A stretch of 45,673 nucleotides of DNA. Origin: Lachnospiraceae bacterium (GTDB lineage: Bacteria; Bacillota; Clostridia; Lachnospirales; Lachnospiraceae). Where the stretch lies: positions 1 through 45,673 of the forward strand of contig JAMPGL010000032.1 of assembly GCA_023663945.1 (NCBI GenBank), in the 5' to 3' direction. Made by a program: the position numbers and the translations under genes. This document shows, piece by piece, positions 25,969 through 34,256 of the stretch. The notes under the pieces are model-generated. The model was given only the letters and a program-made list of their open reading frames with translations, made no database searches and had not been told where the DNA came from. Each line of letters starts with the position of its first letter. The stretch's first letter is position 1.

Positions 25969-26694
25969 CTACTTTATAATCAGCTTCGCCACCTTTCTAA
26001 AATCCCCATCTAAGATTTCATAGTCTGCCTGAATCTCCTCTTCCTCTTTCGTATAGCTTTCCGGTGAAATGTTGCTGTGGATATACAGACTATCCATTCC
26101 GCTGTCTTTTGCTACCAGCACATCACTTCTCCTGTCATTTCCTATCATGATGGATTCCTCTTTTTTCAAATGGTATTTTTCTAAAAGCTCCTCCATAATT
26201 CTTATATCCGGCTTACATACCTTTACTTCAGAGGAAATCACGATGCCGTCAAATTTATCGTATAAGCCCAGCTCTTTTAATTCCCCTATGGTAAAAGCAG
26301 TCTGGGCATTGCTTAATAAGTAAAGCCTTTTGCCCTTTTCTTTGCACAGGGCAAAAAACTCCTCCACTCCCTTATAAAGCTTTAAGTAGCTTCTGGACAA
26401 TACCCGGAATATTTGACAGATGACTTCTATCTGCCCTTTTTCCGGATGAACTCCTTTTTTTAAAAAAAGTTCTTCAAACACTCCCCGGATTTCGATTTCA
26501 TAATAAGGTTCTTTTTCGGCTTCCTTTTTCTGTTTGCAGCCTTGCTTATAAGCTTCTTTCCATTCTTTTTTTGTATAAGTGGCTCCCATAGCCGAATATA
26601 TTCCTGACATTTTTTCATAGAGATAGGGCTTCTCTTCGTTTGTATGAATATCCACCAGTGTCCCATACAAGTCAAAAATATAATTCTGATACAT
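25969..26694 (-). CDS. HAD-family hydrolase (haloacid dehalogenase-like phosphatase)
   Basis: This soluble protein has 241 residues. The nucleophile motif is FDLYGTLVD with Asp8, motif II is LLSNAQTAF, motif III is the Lys in VCKPD, and motif IV is IGNDRRSDVLVAKDSGM, so all four HAD motifs are present with a helical cap in between. It likely dephosphorylates a small phosphorylated metabolite; the substrate is unknown. ATG follows GGAG. It starts 30 bp after the ZIP transporter gene and probably shares its transcript. Confidence 0.88.
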   Translation of the reverse strand: MYQNYIFDLYGTLVDIHTNEEKPYLYEKMSGIYSAMGATYTKKEWKEAYKQGCKQKKEAEKEPYYEIEIRGVFEELFLKKGVHPEKGQIEVICQIFRVLSRSYLKLYKGVEEFFALCKEKGKRLYLLSNAQTAFTIGELKELGLYDKFDGIVISSEVKVCKPDIRIMEELLEKYHLKKEESIMIGNDRRSDVLVAKDSGMDSLYIHSNISPESYTKEEEEIQADYEILDGDFRKVAKLIIK

Positions 26695-26724
26695 GTTCTT
26701 TCTCCGTTCTGGTATTTTTCTATG

Positions 26725-27501
26725 TTATCCCAAGGCTACATCCAGAACCATCATAACAAGAAAGCCAACTGCAAAGCCGATGGTTCCAATGTTGCTGTGC
26801 TCTCCCTCTGATGCTTCCGGTAAAAGCTCCTCTACTACTACATATATCATGGCTCCTGCTGCAAAGGCAAGCAGATACGGAAGAACCGGCTCCAAAATGC
26901 TAGTTAGCAAAATGGTAATGCCGGCTGCTATAGGCTCTACCACACCGGAAAGGGTTCCATATACAAAGGCTTTTCCCTTTGTCATGCCTTCACTTCTTAG
27001 AGGGAGGGAAATAATTGCGCCTTCCGGAAAGTTCTGAATGGCAATCCCAATGGCAAGCGCAAGGGCGCCTGCAAAGGTAATGTCCGCATTTCCAGAAAGC
27101 AGTCCTGCAAACACAACCCCAACTGCCATTCCCTCAGGAATATTGTGAAGGGTTACGGCAAGGACAAGCATTGTTGTTTTTTTTAAAGGGGCAGGAAGCC
27201 CTTCCGGTTTTTCACTGTCTAAGTGAATATGGGGAACAAATTCATCCATAAGCAGCAAAAAGCCAATACCAAGCGCAAAGCCTGCTGCTGCCGGAATAAA
27301 TGCAAGTCTTCCCATGCCTTTAGCCATATCAATTGCCGGAATAAGCAAGGACCATACAGAAGCTGCCACCATCACTCCGGAGGCAAAGCCCAACAGGGAC
27401 TTCTGCACTAACGGCTTTATTTCACCTCGCATCATAAAAACACATGCGGCTCCAAGTGTAGTCCCAATAAAGGGGATTAAAACTCCAACTAATATATTCA
27501 T
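26725..27501 (-). CDS. ZIP-family divalent metal transporter
   Basis: The protein has about 258 residues and eight predicted membrane helices. The metal-site motif of helix IV reads TLHNIPEGMAVG and that of helix V QNFPEGAIISLP, the pattern of the GufA/ZupT-like bacterial ZIP branch. The loop between helices III and IV has FVPHIHLDSEK. It likely imports zinc or other divalent metal. ATG at 27501 is preceded by GAGGAG; a TTG 9 bp upstream adjoins the SD and was rejected. Confidence 0.92.
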   Translation of the reverse strand: MNILVGVLIPFIGTTLGAACVFMMRGEIKPLVQKSLLGFASGVMVAASVWSLLIPAIDMAKGMGRLAFIPAAAGFALGIGFLLLMDEFVPHIHLDSEKPEGLPAPLKKTTMLVLAVTLHNIPEGMAVGVVFAGLLSGNADITFAGALALAIGIAIQNFPEGAIISLPLRSEGMTKGKAFVYGTLSGVVEPIAAGITILLTSILEPVLPYLLAFAAGAMIYVVVEELLPEASEGEHSNIGTIGFAVGFLVMMVLDVALG

Positions 27502-27615
27502 ATTTTTCAACTCCTCTTATCACTATATGCCATAGCGGAAATTTTGGCAACCCATAGATTTTTCTTTTTCTGATTACTGGTAACAGTACGGTATGGGGCT
27601 TTTGAAAGTAATGGA

Positions 27616-27865
27616 TAGGGGGGACGCAACAGAGGGATGAGAGGGGAGTGGCTTTCCTGTTTTTGATGGCGATTTTCCTAAACAGCCTTAGAAGATTTTG
27701 GATGCCGTCCGGGTCGTCATATAGCGCCCTCCATGGCGCAATATGACTAAAATTGCCGTCCGTGGCAATTTTCCCCTAGGTGTCGAAAAGGCTGTTAAGG
27801 AAAAGCGCCATCAAAAACAAGGAAGCCAATCCACTCTCATCCCTCTGTTGCTGTTTTGTGGCAGG
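27616..27865 (-). repeat. Cloverleaf palindrome, family 1 copy (E)
   Basis: A long imperfect stem begins with the perfect 17-bp pair 27627-27643/27834-27850 and continues inward for about 40 more bp with few mismatches. Its apex (27700-27781) holds two small hairpins, GCGCC-CTCCAT-GGCGC and AATTGCC-GTCCGT-GGCAATT, with nearly the same loop. The apex matches the copy at 45308-45389 with about nine substitutions over 82 bp, while the arms do not match. It lies in the 763-bp gene-free stretch between the ZIP and cbiC genes; 27866-28062 in that stretch is AT-rich and shows no gene. Confidence 0.8.
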
Positions 27866-28062
27866 CTGTACTAGAAAAGAGTTTGCTTGTTTTTAGAGTG
27901 TCTCTAATATTATTTCAAAATAGATTTATTCTGCGTTTATACATGGGCATGGATAGGACTAAGACTTATATATAGCGCTTTCTCATGTATATGGCTATAC
28001 ATAGGACTTAATAAACAAATAAATATATATGAGTTTCCATACATAGAGCTTACCGATACACA

Positions 28063-28209
28063 GTGGGAGAGGGCAGAGCATAGGATAGTCTTCCGGACCT
28101 TGGCAAAGTCGCCGGCACTTATGCACCGTACTTTGGTGCATTAGTACCGCTGCGTCTTTGCAGAGCGAGAGCGTGTCCGGAAGACTATCCTATACTCTGC
28201 CCCTCCCAC
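28063..28209 (-). repeat. Large palindrome, family 2 (G)
   Basis: Arms 28063-28098 and 28175-28209 pair over about 34 bp with one mismatch and one bulge. The 76-bp apex contains a TGCACC/GGTGCA hairpin (28122-28140 region) and a stem GCAAAGTCGC/GCGTCTTTGC. The right side carries GCTGCGT and AGAGCGAGAGCGTG, identical to the core of family 3, although the other parts differ. Orientation is the same as in all other copies. It lies downstream of cbiC, where it could also protect or end the operon transcript. Confidence 0.75.
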
Positions 28210-28235
28210 GTCCGTTTATACATCTTTACCTGCAA

Positions 28236-28263
28236 AGGCTGAACCGTTACCGTTACCGTTACC
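28236..28263 (-). repeat. Repeat terminus with three GTTACC units abutting the cbiC stop
   Basis: On the written strand GGCTGAAC is followed by CGTTAC three times in tandem (28245-28262). Read on the minus strand this begins two bases after the cbiC stop and resembles the GTAAC-GTTCAGCC terminus of the element at 252-395, with a short tandem expansion. A degenerate partner, GTAACAGTACGG, is at about 27579; whether the two bound one element is doubtful. Confidence 0.4.
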
Positions 28264-28264
28264 A

Positions 28265-28900
28265 TTACTGTGCCGGTCGTTTCCCTTCCATATACAAAAG
28301 TCCATTACAGATTGCCGCTGCCACATTGCTCCCTCCCTTTCTTCCCCTTGCCACAATATACGGCACCTTTAAAGACATAATCAATTCCTTTGCCTCCACC
28401 ACATTTACAAAGCCTACAGGCACTCCAATAATCAAAAGCGGATGGATTTCTCCTGCCTGTATCATCTCATAAAGCCGTATCAGCGCAGTAGGTGCATTTC
28501 CTATTGCAAATATAAAATCTTCCTTTCTGGCGGCGGCCTTCTCCATACTGACGGCAGCTCTGGTAATGCTTCTTGCCTTTGCCTCCTTTGCCACATCCTC
28601 ATCCGCCATAAAGCAATGTACACACCCTCCATATGCTGCCAAAGCTTTTTTATTGATTCCCGCCTTTGCCATATTCGTATCCGTCACAATGGAGGCGCCC
28701 CCCTTTAAAGCAAGAAGAGCCTTGTCCACTGCCCCTTCCGAAAAACATAGAGTATCCTCATAAGAAAAATCCGCCGTTGTATGAATGACCCGTTTTACAA
28801 TAGGCTTAATCTTTGCAGTATGCTCCCTCTTTAACTCCGACTCTATAATTTCAAAGCTCCTTTTCTCAATTTCCATAGGACTTATCTGCTCCAAATCCAT
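28265..28900 (-). CDS. cbiC: Cobalt-precorrin-8 methylmutase CbiC
   Basis: The protein has about 211 residues. The catalytic His lies in KRVIHTTADFSYED (His40); the family motifs GGASIVTDTNMAKAGI and PTALIRLYEMI..HPLLIIGVPVGFVNVVEAKE follow. It moves the methyl group from C11 to C12 to give cobyrinate. ATG at 28900 has GAGGTG eight bases upstream; a GTG 9 bp earlier is less well placed. It is the last gene of the downstream cobalamin operon, 58 bp after cbiP on the other side. Confidence 0.95.
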   Translation of the reverse strand: MDLEQISPMEIEKRSFEIIESELKREHTAKIKPIVKRVIHTTADFSYEDTLCFSEGAVDKALLALKGGASIVTDTNMAKAGINKKALAAYGGCVHCFMADEDVAKEAKARSITRAAVSMEKAAARKEDFIFAIGNAPTALIRLYEMIQAGEIHPLLIIGVPVGFVNVVEAKELIMSLKVPYIVARGRKGGSNVAAAICNGLLYMEGKRPAQ

Positions 28901-28967
28901 CTGCGACACACCTCACCTTTTTACATCTACATTTAAACTCTATATATCAATTTCATAAACCTTTCAT

Positions 28968-30464
28968 CTACAATCCCATTATTTCATAAACAGCCTTCAT
29001 GTCCATATGATTCCGTATAGCATCCGCCAGCAAATCATACTGCCTGTTCTTATATTCCCAGCGGGAAATCCCGCTTCCCTCATGATACACAATCCCTTTT
29101 CTTTCATAAAGCAGTTTCAAAAGCTTCCTTGCAAAATCTCCTTCATCCAATATGCCATGCACATAGGTTCCAGCCCCATTCCTGCCAAAGCACCCTTCTT
29201 CCCTTTCCCCTTCCCCGCTTTTTATGGCAGAAAAGGGCGCTTCTTTTTCCTTTCTGATAGTTTTCCCCATGTGTATTTCATATCCGGTAAAAGAAGCTCC
29301 TGCTAACTGCTTATAGCTTCCCTCACAAGAAAGCACCCTGCCCTCCACTCTCGTCCGGGTCTTTTCCTTTTGAAAAACAGTTCTCACAGGCAGAAGTCCC
29401 ATTCCTGCCATAGTTCCCCCTGCCTCTAGCTGCTTCGGGTCAGATAACTCTTCGCCAAGCATCTGATAGCCGCCACAAATGCCAAAAACAAGGCTCCCCC
29501 CTGCCGCCAGCTTCTTAATGGCAGCTTCCAGCCCGTTTTCCCGCATCCATTTTAAATCTCCCATAGTATTTTTCGTACCCGGAAGAAAAATCAAGTCAGG
29601 CTCCCCCAGCATGGAAACATGGCTTACATATCGAAGAGACACATCCTCCCTGCCCTCCAGACAATTGAAATCCGTGAAATTGGAAATATGGGGAAGCCTG
29701 ATTACTGCAATATCAATCAGTCCTTTTGCCTCCTTTTTGGAAAAACGTTCCGAAAGACTGTCCTCATCATCAATGTCTAGCTGCACATAAGGAACCACTC
29801 CGGTAATGGGAATGCCGCACCTTTCGTAAAGCATGTCCACTCCCGGCTTCAGGATGGATTTATCTCCCCTGAACTTATTGATAATAAGCCCCTTGATTCG
29901 CTCTTTTTCCTGCTTCTCAAGAAGCATAATCGTGCCTATTAGCTGGGCAAATACACCTCCTCTGTCAATATCCCCCACAAGCAGTACCGGAGCATCTACC
30001 AGCTCCGCCATTCCCATATTGACAATATCATCTTTTTTTAAATTGATTTCTGCGGGACTTCCGGCGCCTTCTAATACAATGCAGTCATATTGCTTATCAA
30101 GACTTTCATATGCTTTCACAATTTCCGGAATTAAAGTCTTTTTATAGGAAAAATAATCCTTTGCAGACATATTTCCCACCACTTCCCCATTTACGATTAC
30201 CTGTGAGCCCACATCGCTGGTAGGCTTTAGCAAAATGGGATTCATGGCGGCATCCGGCTCAATGCCTGCCGCCTCCGCCTGCATGACCTGTGCCCTGCCC
30301 ATTTCCAGCCCATCCCTTGTAATAAAGGAATTTAGCGCCATATTCTGGGACTTAAAGGGAGCAGCCTTATATCCATCCTGCATCAGCACCCGTAAAATTC
30401 CAGCCGTTATAATGCTTTTTCCGGCATTTGACATAGTTCCCTGTATCATTAAATTTTTAGCCAT
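28968..30464 (-). CDS. cbiP: Cobyric acid synthase CbiP
   Basis: This amidotransferase of 498 residues has an N-terminal dethiobiotin-synthetase-like ATPase domain ([18 protein letters not shown]; then [13 protein letters not shown] and [12 protein letters not shown]) and a C-terminal class I glutaminase domain with nucleophile Cys in [11 protein letters not shown] and a late His in GTYVHGI. It amidates four side chains of adenosylcobyrinate a,c-diamide. It overlaps the end of cbiB by 16 bp and has GGGAG before ATG. Confidence 0.96.
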   Translation of the reverse strand: MAKNLMIQGTMSNAGKSIITAGILRVLMQDGYKAAPFKSQNMALNSFITRDGLEMGRAQVMQAEAAGIEPDAAMNPILLKPTSDVGSQVIVNGEVVGNMSAKDYFSYKKTLIPEIVKAYESLDKQYDCIVLEGAGSPAEINLKKDDIVNMGMAELVDAPVLLVGDIDRGGVFAQLIGTIMLLEKQEKERIKGLIINKFRGDKSILKPGVDMLYERCGIPITGVVPYVQLDIDDEDSLSERFSKKEAKGLIDIAVIRLPHISNFTDFNCLEGREDVSLRYVSHVSMLGEPDLIFLPGTKNTMGDLKWMRENGLEAAIKKLAAGGSLVFGICGGYQMLGEELSDPKQLEAGGTMAGMGLLPVRTVFQKEKTRTRVEGRVLSCEGSYKQLAGASFTGYEIHMGKTIRKEKEAPFSAIKSGEGEREEGCFGRNGAGTYVHGILDEGDFARKLLKLLYERKGIVYHEGSGISRWEYKNRQYDLLADAIRNHMDMKAVYEIMGL

Positions 30465-31417
30465 ATTGAAACTCCCATTATGATAACTTCCAACAGAACC
30501 ACCATAAGCACTGCTGTACTATAAAGCAGTCCATTGGCTCTTTTTATATCTTCTGCTTCTATTTCCCGAAGCTCCTCCCCTATGGTGGGCTTTGAAACTT
30601 TTTTCCCAAAATAATAGGCATCTCCTGCCAGACATACCTGCAGGGCTCCCGCACAAACCGATTCTGTCTGTGCCGAATTAGGGCTGGCATGGTTCCTTCC
30701 ATCCCTTTTATGGATACGGGCTGCATTTTTCCAGTCATATCCCAGAAAAAAGGAAGCGGCTGTCATAAGCATGGCAGCTAATCTGGATGGAATATAATTA
30801 CATAAGTCATCCAACTTTGCCGCTGCCCTTCCAAAATACAGGTAAGCTTCATTTTTATAACCTATCATGGAATCCATCGTATTGACCGCTTTATAAAAAA
30901 AGCCAAAAGCCGCTCCGCCAAGCGCTAAAAAGCATAACGGCGCAATGACTCCATCCGATGTATTTTCCGCCACCGTTTCCACTGCCGCCTTGATAATTCC
31001 TTTTTCATCAAGTGTCATAGTATCCCTTCCCACAATCATGGAAACAGCCTTTCTTGCCCCCTCCAAATCTTTTCCGGAAAGAGCCGCATATACCTTCATG
31101 CTTTCCACTTTTAAGCTTTTTACCGCTAAAATCTGATAACACATTATGGTTTCCAAAAAAAGCCCCAGTACATGATGAATCCGGTAAGCCGCTACTAACA
31201 GCATAAGCGGGACAGCCGTAGAAGCACACAGCACAAAAACCACAAGCACCCCGCCCCGGACCAGCATCTGCCTCTGCCCTTTCCCTTCCTTCCTAAGCCA
31301 TTTTTCCAGCCTGCCTATAAGCGCTCCTATCAGCCTTATGGGATGCGGCAGCCAATAAGGATCGCCTAAAAGTAAGTCCAGCAAAAAACCGGCTAAGATA
31401 CATATTGCCCGATCCAA
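30449..31417 (-). CDS. cbiB: Adenosylcobinamide-phosphate synthase CbiB
   Basis: This polytopic membrane protein of about 322 residues has the CbiB hallmark [20 protein letters not shown] at its start, then [22 protein letters not shown] and [17 protein letters not shown]. It joins the aminopropanol phosphate arm to cobyric acid. A TTG start at 31417 is preferred since GGAGG lies seven bases upstream and typical CbiB proteins begin just before LLDLLLGDP; an ATG 24 bp further upstream is possible. It overlaps the phosphatase gene by 25 bp. Confidence 0.93.
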   Translation of the reverse strand: MDRAICILAGFLLDLLLGDPYWLPHPIRLIGALIGRLEKWLRKEGKGQRQMLVRGGVLVVFVLCASTAVPLMLLVAAYRIHHVLGLFLETIMCYQILAVKSLKVESMKVYAALSGKDLEGARKAVSMIVGRDTMTLDEKGIIKAAVETVAENTSDGVIAPLCFLALGGAAFGFFYKAVNTMDSMIGYKNEAYLYFGRAAAKLDDLCNYIPSRLAAMLMTAASFFLGYDWKNAARIHKRDGRNHASPNSAQTESVCAGALQVCLAGDAYYFGKKVSKPTIGEELREIEAEDIKRANGLLYSTAVLMVVLLEVIIMGVSIWLKI

Positions 31418-32016
31418 AGCTTTTCCTCCTTCCATGTGCAAAGATAGCCTTCCCCATTCTTTACCTGATAATCAAAGTAGCTTTTTTTAGGGACTGCAAG
31501 CGCCTCTAAAATGGACATAATCGTGCCTCCATGAACAATGCAGGCAACGGTTGTTTCTTCTCTTATTTCTTCTCTTATTCCTTCTTTTCGTTCTTCCTTC
31601 ATTTCTCCCTGCACTTTACTTAGCATTTCAAAAAAGCCACTGACACACCGGCTTTTGAAATGGCTGATTCCTTCCCCTTTTGGAAAGTCCATGGTTCCAT
31701 TGGATAAAAGCCACTTCTGATAAACCGCTTCCTCTTTCAGCTGCTCGTAATTTTTTCCTTCAAACAATCCAAAATCACATTCCACAAAGGATTCCACAAA
31801 ATGTTTTTCCAGAGCCGGGTAAAGCAGCTCGGCAGTTTCCATACAGCGCCTCATGGGGCTTATAAATACCATATCTGCTTTTGGATAACACCCGCCCCGG
31901 CTTTTTTCTAAAAGTCTGTCTTTTTCCTGCGCAAGCAGTCCCTCATCGGTAATCCCAATATATTTTTTTTCCTGATTTCCTTTTGTCATGCCATGACGAA
32001 GCAACAATATCTCCAT
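31393..32016 (-). CDS. cobC: Histidine phosphatase, probable alpha-ribazole phosphatase CobC
   Basis: This protein of about 207 residues belongs to the phosphoglycerate-mutase-like histidine phosphatases, with LLRHGMTKGN at the N-terminus (catalytic His8), the FISPMRRCMETAELL Arg-rich motif, ECDFGLFEGK and the second His in CIVHGGTIMSIL. The cobalamin operon context suggests removal of the phosphate from alpha-ribazole phosphate or adenosylcobalamin phosphate. ATG at 32016 follows AGGAAGG; the region just upstream is the end of repeat copy A. It contains a small charged insertion (KEERKEGIREEIREE). Confidence 0.87.
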   Translation of the reverse strand: MEILLLRHGMTKGNQEKKYIGITDEGLLAQEKDRLLEKSRGGCYPKADMVFISPMRRCMETAELLYPALEKHFVESFVECDFGLFEGKNYEQLKEEAVYQKWLLSNGTMDFPKGEGISHFKSRCVSGFFEMLSKVQGEMKEERKEGIREEIREETTVACIVHGGTIMSILEALAVPKKSYFDYQVKNGEGYLCTWKEEKLWIGQYVS

Positions 32017-32033
32017 ATACCTTCCTCTTTTCA

Positions 32034-32245
32034 TAACAGTTCAGTCCAGTCCACAGGCGTCAGAGCAGGTTTTACACAGAGCATGTTTTCTTAAGGAGCC
32101 CTTATAAAAACGCCAGCGCTTAGCGAGGTATTTTCGAGCTTAGCACTGCTGCGTTTTTATAGAGCGAGAGCGTGGCGACGTAGAAAACATGCTCTGTGTA
32201 AAACCAATTCTGTGTAAAACTGATTCTGCGTAAAACCTGCTTCAG
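32034..32245 (-). repeat. Palindromic element, family 3 copy A
   Basis: The 88-bp core lies at 32093-32180, starting AAGGAGCCCTTATAAAAACG. It is flanked by perfect 24-bp arms, 32068-32091 and 32182-32205. Inside the core TATAAAAACGC pairs with GCGTTTTTATA. The left edge carries TAACAGTTCAG. The right edge has been altered by a 16-bp unit repeated three times (32193-32240, TCTGTGTAAAAC plus four variable bases). The element fills the gap between the cobU-like and cobC genes, all read on the minus strand. Confidence 0.85.
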
Positions 32246-32246
32246 C

Positions 32247-32627
32247 TTACTTGATCTGCCATGGCAGCCCTGCCACAATTCTTACTACCCTATCCGCCTT
32301 CTTTGCTGCAAGACACATAGTGCGTCCCACCATCTCTCTGTAATCCCGTTCTTTTTTTTCAAGGGGCACGATTCCACAGCCAATTTCATCACAAATAATG
32401 ACCATATTGCTGTTAATTTTCGCTAACCTTTCCATAACCTCCAAGGCATCCCCTCCCTCTTCCATCACCTTCTTTATAAAAAGATGAAAATGATTCACCG
32501 CTTTACAGGCCAGCGCCTCTTCCACAGAAGCAACACTTCCTTCCAGAACTTCCTGCTCCTTTAAGCCCAGCCTTCTGCACACATAAAAAAGCTTTCCCTG
32601 TCCTTTTCCACCAATATATAATTCCAT
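32247..32627 (-). CDS. Short CobU-like protein (adenosylcobinamide kinase/guanylyltransferase-like)
   Basis: This protein has only 126 residues, against about 180 for CobU. It keeps a P-loop-like start (YIGGKGQGK), the GTP-site region NMVIICDEIGCGIVP and the CobU C-terminus (GRTMCLAAKKADRVVRIVAGLPWQIK), but much of the middle is missing, including the segment expected to hold the guanylylated His. A full CobU is encoded two genes upstream. It may be a second nucleotide-binding subunit or a specialised kinase; a decaying duplicate is possible but the reading frame and SD (GGGAG) are intact. Confidence 0.8.
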   Translation of the reverse strand: MELYIGGKGQGKLFYVCRRLGLKEQEVLEGSVASVEEALACKAVNHFHLFIKKVMEEGGDALEVMERLAKINSNMVIICDEIGCGIVPLEKKERDYREMVGRTMCLAAKKADRVVRIVAGLPWQIK

Positions 32628-32676
32628 GCCACTCCCTGCCTCCTGTTTCTATGCTGTTTTATACCACTCCCTCTAT

Positions 32677-32697
32677 GCCTGTGGGCTGAACTGTTAC
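32677..32697 (+). repeat. Solo right terminus of the family 3 element
   Basis: GCCTGTGGGCTGAACTGTTAC is identical to the right end of copy B (34228-34248). It sits in the 97-bp gap between cobS and the cobU-like gene with no left half, so it may be a scar or a partly deleted element. Confidence 0.55.
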
Positions 32698-32724
32698 CCT
32701 TTCTTTTTGCTTCTTCGGTATTTT

Positions 32725-33486
32725 TTAAAGCCTGCCCAATATCCATAAACAGAACAATGTCACAAGCTCGCTCAGGCATAAAAACCAGCCTGCCAGATCC
32801 CCGGTAATTCCTCCAAGCTCCAGCCCGGATTTTCTGTAATAATAGCAAAAAAGAATACCATTTCCTATAGCTGCGCCCAATGCTCCTATCGGATATACAT
32901 AGACCATGGCAGCAAAGCAGACAAGCAGGCTGACGGACAAGACTATTCTTACTGCCTTTTTGTGTGCTTTCGAGGAAAACTCATAAAGAAGCCCTTCCTT
33001 TTTTGCTCCCGGAAACCACACAAGGGTAAGTCCGCTTAATATCCGGGAAAGCACAAAGCCAAGGGCAAGCGTAAGCACTGCCTGTTCTTTAGCTATTTCA
33101 GAATACATACCTATATAAGCAAGATAATACATAAGCAAGGTAATCACTGCAAATGCTCCAATATGGGGATCTTTTAATATGGAAAGCTTCTGTTCTCTGC
33201 TGCCATAGGAATGGATGGCGTCCATGGTATCCATATAACCGTCTATATGAATCCCGCCTGTCAATAGCAAAGGAATCAGCGCTCCAAGTAAGCTATAAGC
33301 AACCGTTCCCAAGTGCAATATGCCGGAAAGTTTCCACCAGCCTGCCATACAAAGCCCTATGACTGCTCCCACCATAGGAAAAAAACAAATGGCATATTTC
33401 ATGTTTTTTTCATTCCATTCCACCTTTGGCATGGGAATTTTAGAATACATGGCAAATGCAATTACCATGGATTGTAATATTGTCAT
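32725..33486 (-). CDS. cobS: Adenosylcobinamide-GDP ribazoletransferase CobS
   Basis: This polytopic membrane protein of about 253 residues has the conserved metal-binding motif GGIHIDGYMDTMDA, followed by SILKDPHIGAFAV. It joins alpha-ribazole (phosphate) to adenosylcobinamide-GDP, the last step of cobalamin assembly. Several ATGs compete for the start; the one at 33486 stands six bases after AAGGAG. It lies 10 bp downstream of cobU. Confidence 0.94.
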   Translation of the reverse strand: MTILQSMVIAFAMYSKIPMPKVEWNEKNMKYAICFFPMVGAVIGLCMAGWWKLSGILHLGTVAYSLLGALIPLLLTGGIHIDGYMDTMDAIHSYGSREQKLSILKDPHIGAFAVITLLMYYLAYIGMYSEIAKEQAVLTLALGFVLSRILSGLTLVWFPGAKKEGLLYEFSSKAHKKAVRIVLSVSLLVCFAAMVYVYPIGALGAAIGNGILFCYYYRKSGLELGGITGDLAGWFLCLSELVTLFCLWILGRL

Positions 33487-33496
33487 CATCGTCTCC

Positions 33497-34042
33497 TTAT
33501 TTGTTACCATTGCCCTTCTTCTTTAATAAAACCGGAATCCCGTAAACCGCCTCATATACTTCATCCGCATTGTAAAACAGCTCCGCATTGATATTAGCCA
33601 GATACTGTATATAGCGCTCTGTTTCTTCTTCATAATCCACTCCGTCTGAAAACACCTCATTGGTAATGACGATTAAATTCCTGCACCTTTTCCCTAGCCC
33701 AGCCACTTCTTTGGAAAGTCTCTTCCAGATAGGAATTTCTTCCCTTTCCCTCTTTGTATCCGCATACATTTCATTGGCAAGCAGATTGGACATACATTCC
33801 AGCAAAACGGTGGCTTCCTTTGGAACTATAAGGTTTCCTATATCCCGGTACTGTTCTATCGTCACAAAGCCCTTTCCTTCCCTCATTGCCCTGTGGCGGG
33901 CAATTCGTTCCCTTGCTTCCTCTGAAAAGGGCTCCATGGCGGCCACATATAAAAGAGGGGCTCCCTGTGCAAGTGAAACAGCCCGTTCTTCTCCATATTC
34001 TGATTTCCCGCTTCCACTTCCGCCTGTAATTACAAGAAACAT
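33497..34042 (-). CDS. cobU: Adenosylcobinamide kinase/guanylyltransferase CobU
   Basis: The protein has about 181 residues: P-loop ITGGSGSGKSEYGE at the N-terminus, PLLYVAAMEP, the RIARHRAMR motif with the guanylylated His, TVLLECMSNLLANEM and VITNEVFSDGV, ending VYGIPVLLKKK. It phosphorylates adenosylcobinamide and then transfers GMP. ATG at 34042 follows GGGAGGAAAT; an upstream in-frame extension would be made of repeat B and is rejected. Confidence 0.94.
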   Translation of the reverse strand: MFLVITGGSGSGKSEYGEERAVSLAQGAPLLYVAAMEPFSEEARERIARHRAMREGKGFVTIEQYRDIGNLIVPKEATVLLECMSNLLANEMYADTKREREEIPIWKRLSKEVAGLGKRCRNLIVITNEVFSDGVDYEEETERYIQYLANINAELFYNADEVYEAVYGIPVLLKKKGNGNK

Positions 34043-34054
34043 ATTTCCTCCCTT

Positions 34055-34248
34055 ACAGTTCAGCCCACAGGCGCAGAGATGGTTTCCCACGAAGCACGTT
34101 TTCTGAAGGAGCCCTTATAAAAACGCCAGCGCTTAGCGAGGTAGTTTCGAGCTTAGCACTGCTGCGTTTTTATAGAGCGAAAACGTGGCGACGCAGAAAA
34201 CAGGCTTCGCTGGAAACCATCTCTGCGCCTGTGGGCTGAACTGTTACC
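34055..34248 (-). repeat. Palindromic element, family 3 copy B
   Basis: The 88-bp core at 34106-34193 differs from copy A at three positions. The outer ends form a perfect 33-bp terminal inverted repeat, 34055-34087 against 34212-34244, beginning ACAGTTCAGCCCACAGGCGC. The inner parts of the arms (CACGAAGCACGTTTTCTG and the opposite strand) pair less perfectly. The element separates cobT from cobU and ends just before the cobU SD. No clear target duplication was found. Confidence 0.88.
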
Positions 34249-34256
34249 TTTTTCTT

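Noticed and set aside
27579-28263. One composite IS66-type element of 685 bp containing both palindromes E and G
   Set aside because: The left end matches the terminal motif at only about 10 of 14 positions and no target duplication was found, so E and G are listed separately.
28158-28472. Plus-strand frame starting in palindrome G
   Set aside because: It lies antisense to cbiC and starts inside a repeat; no protein motif.
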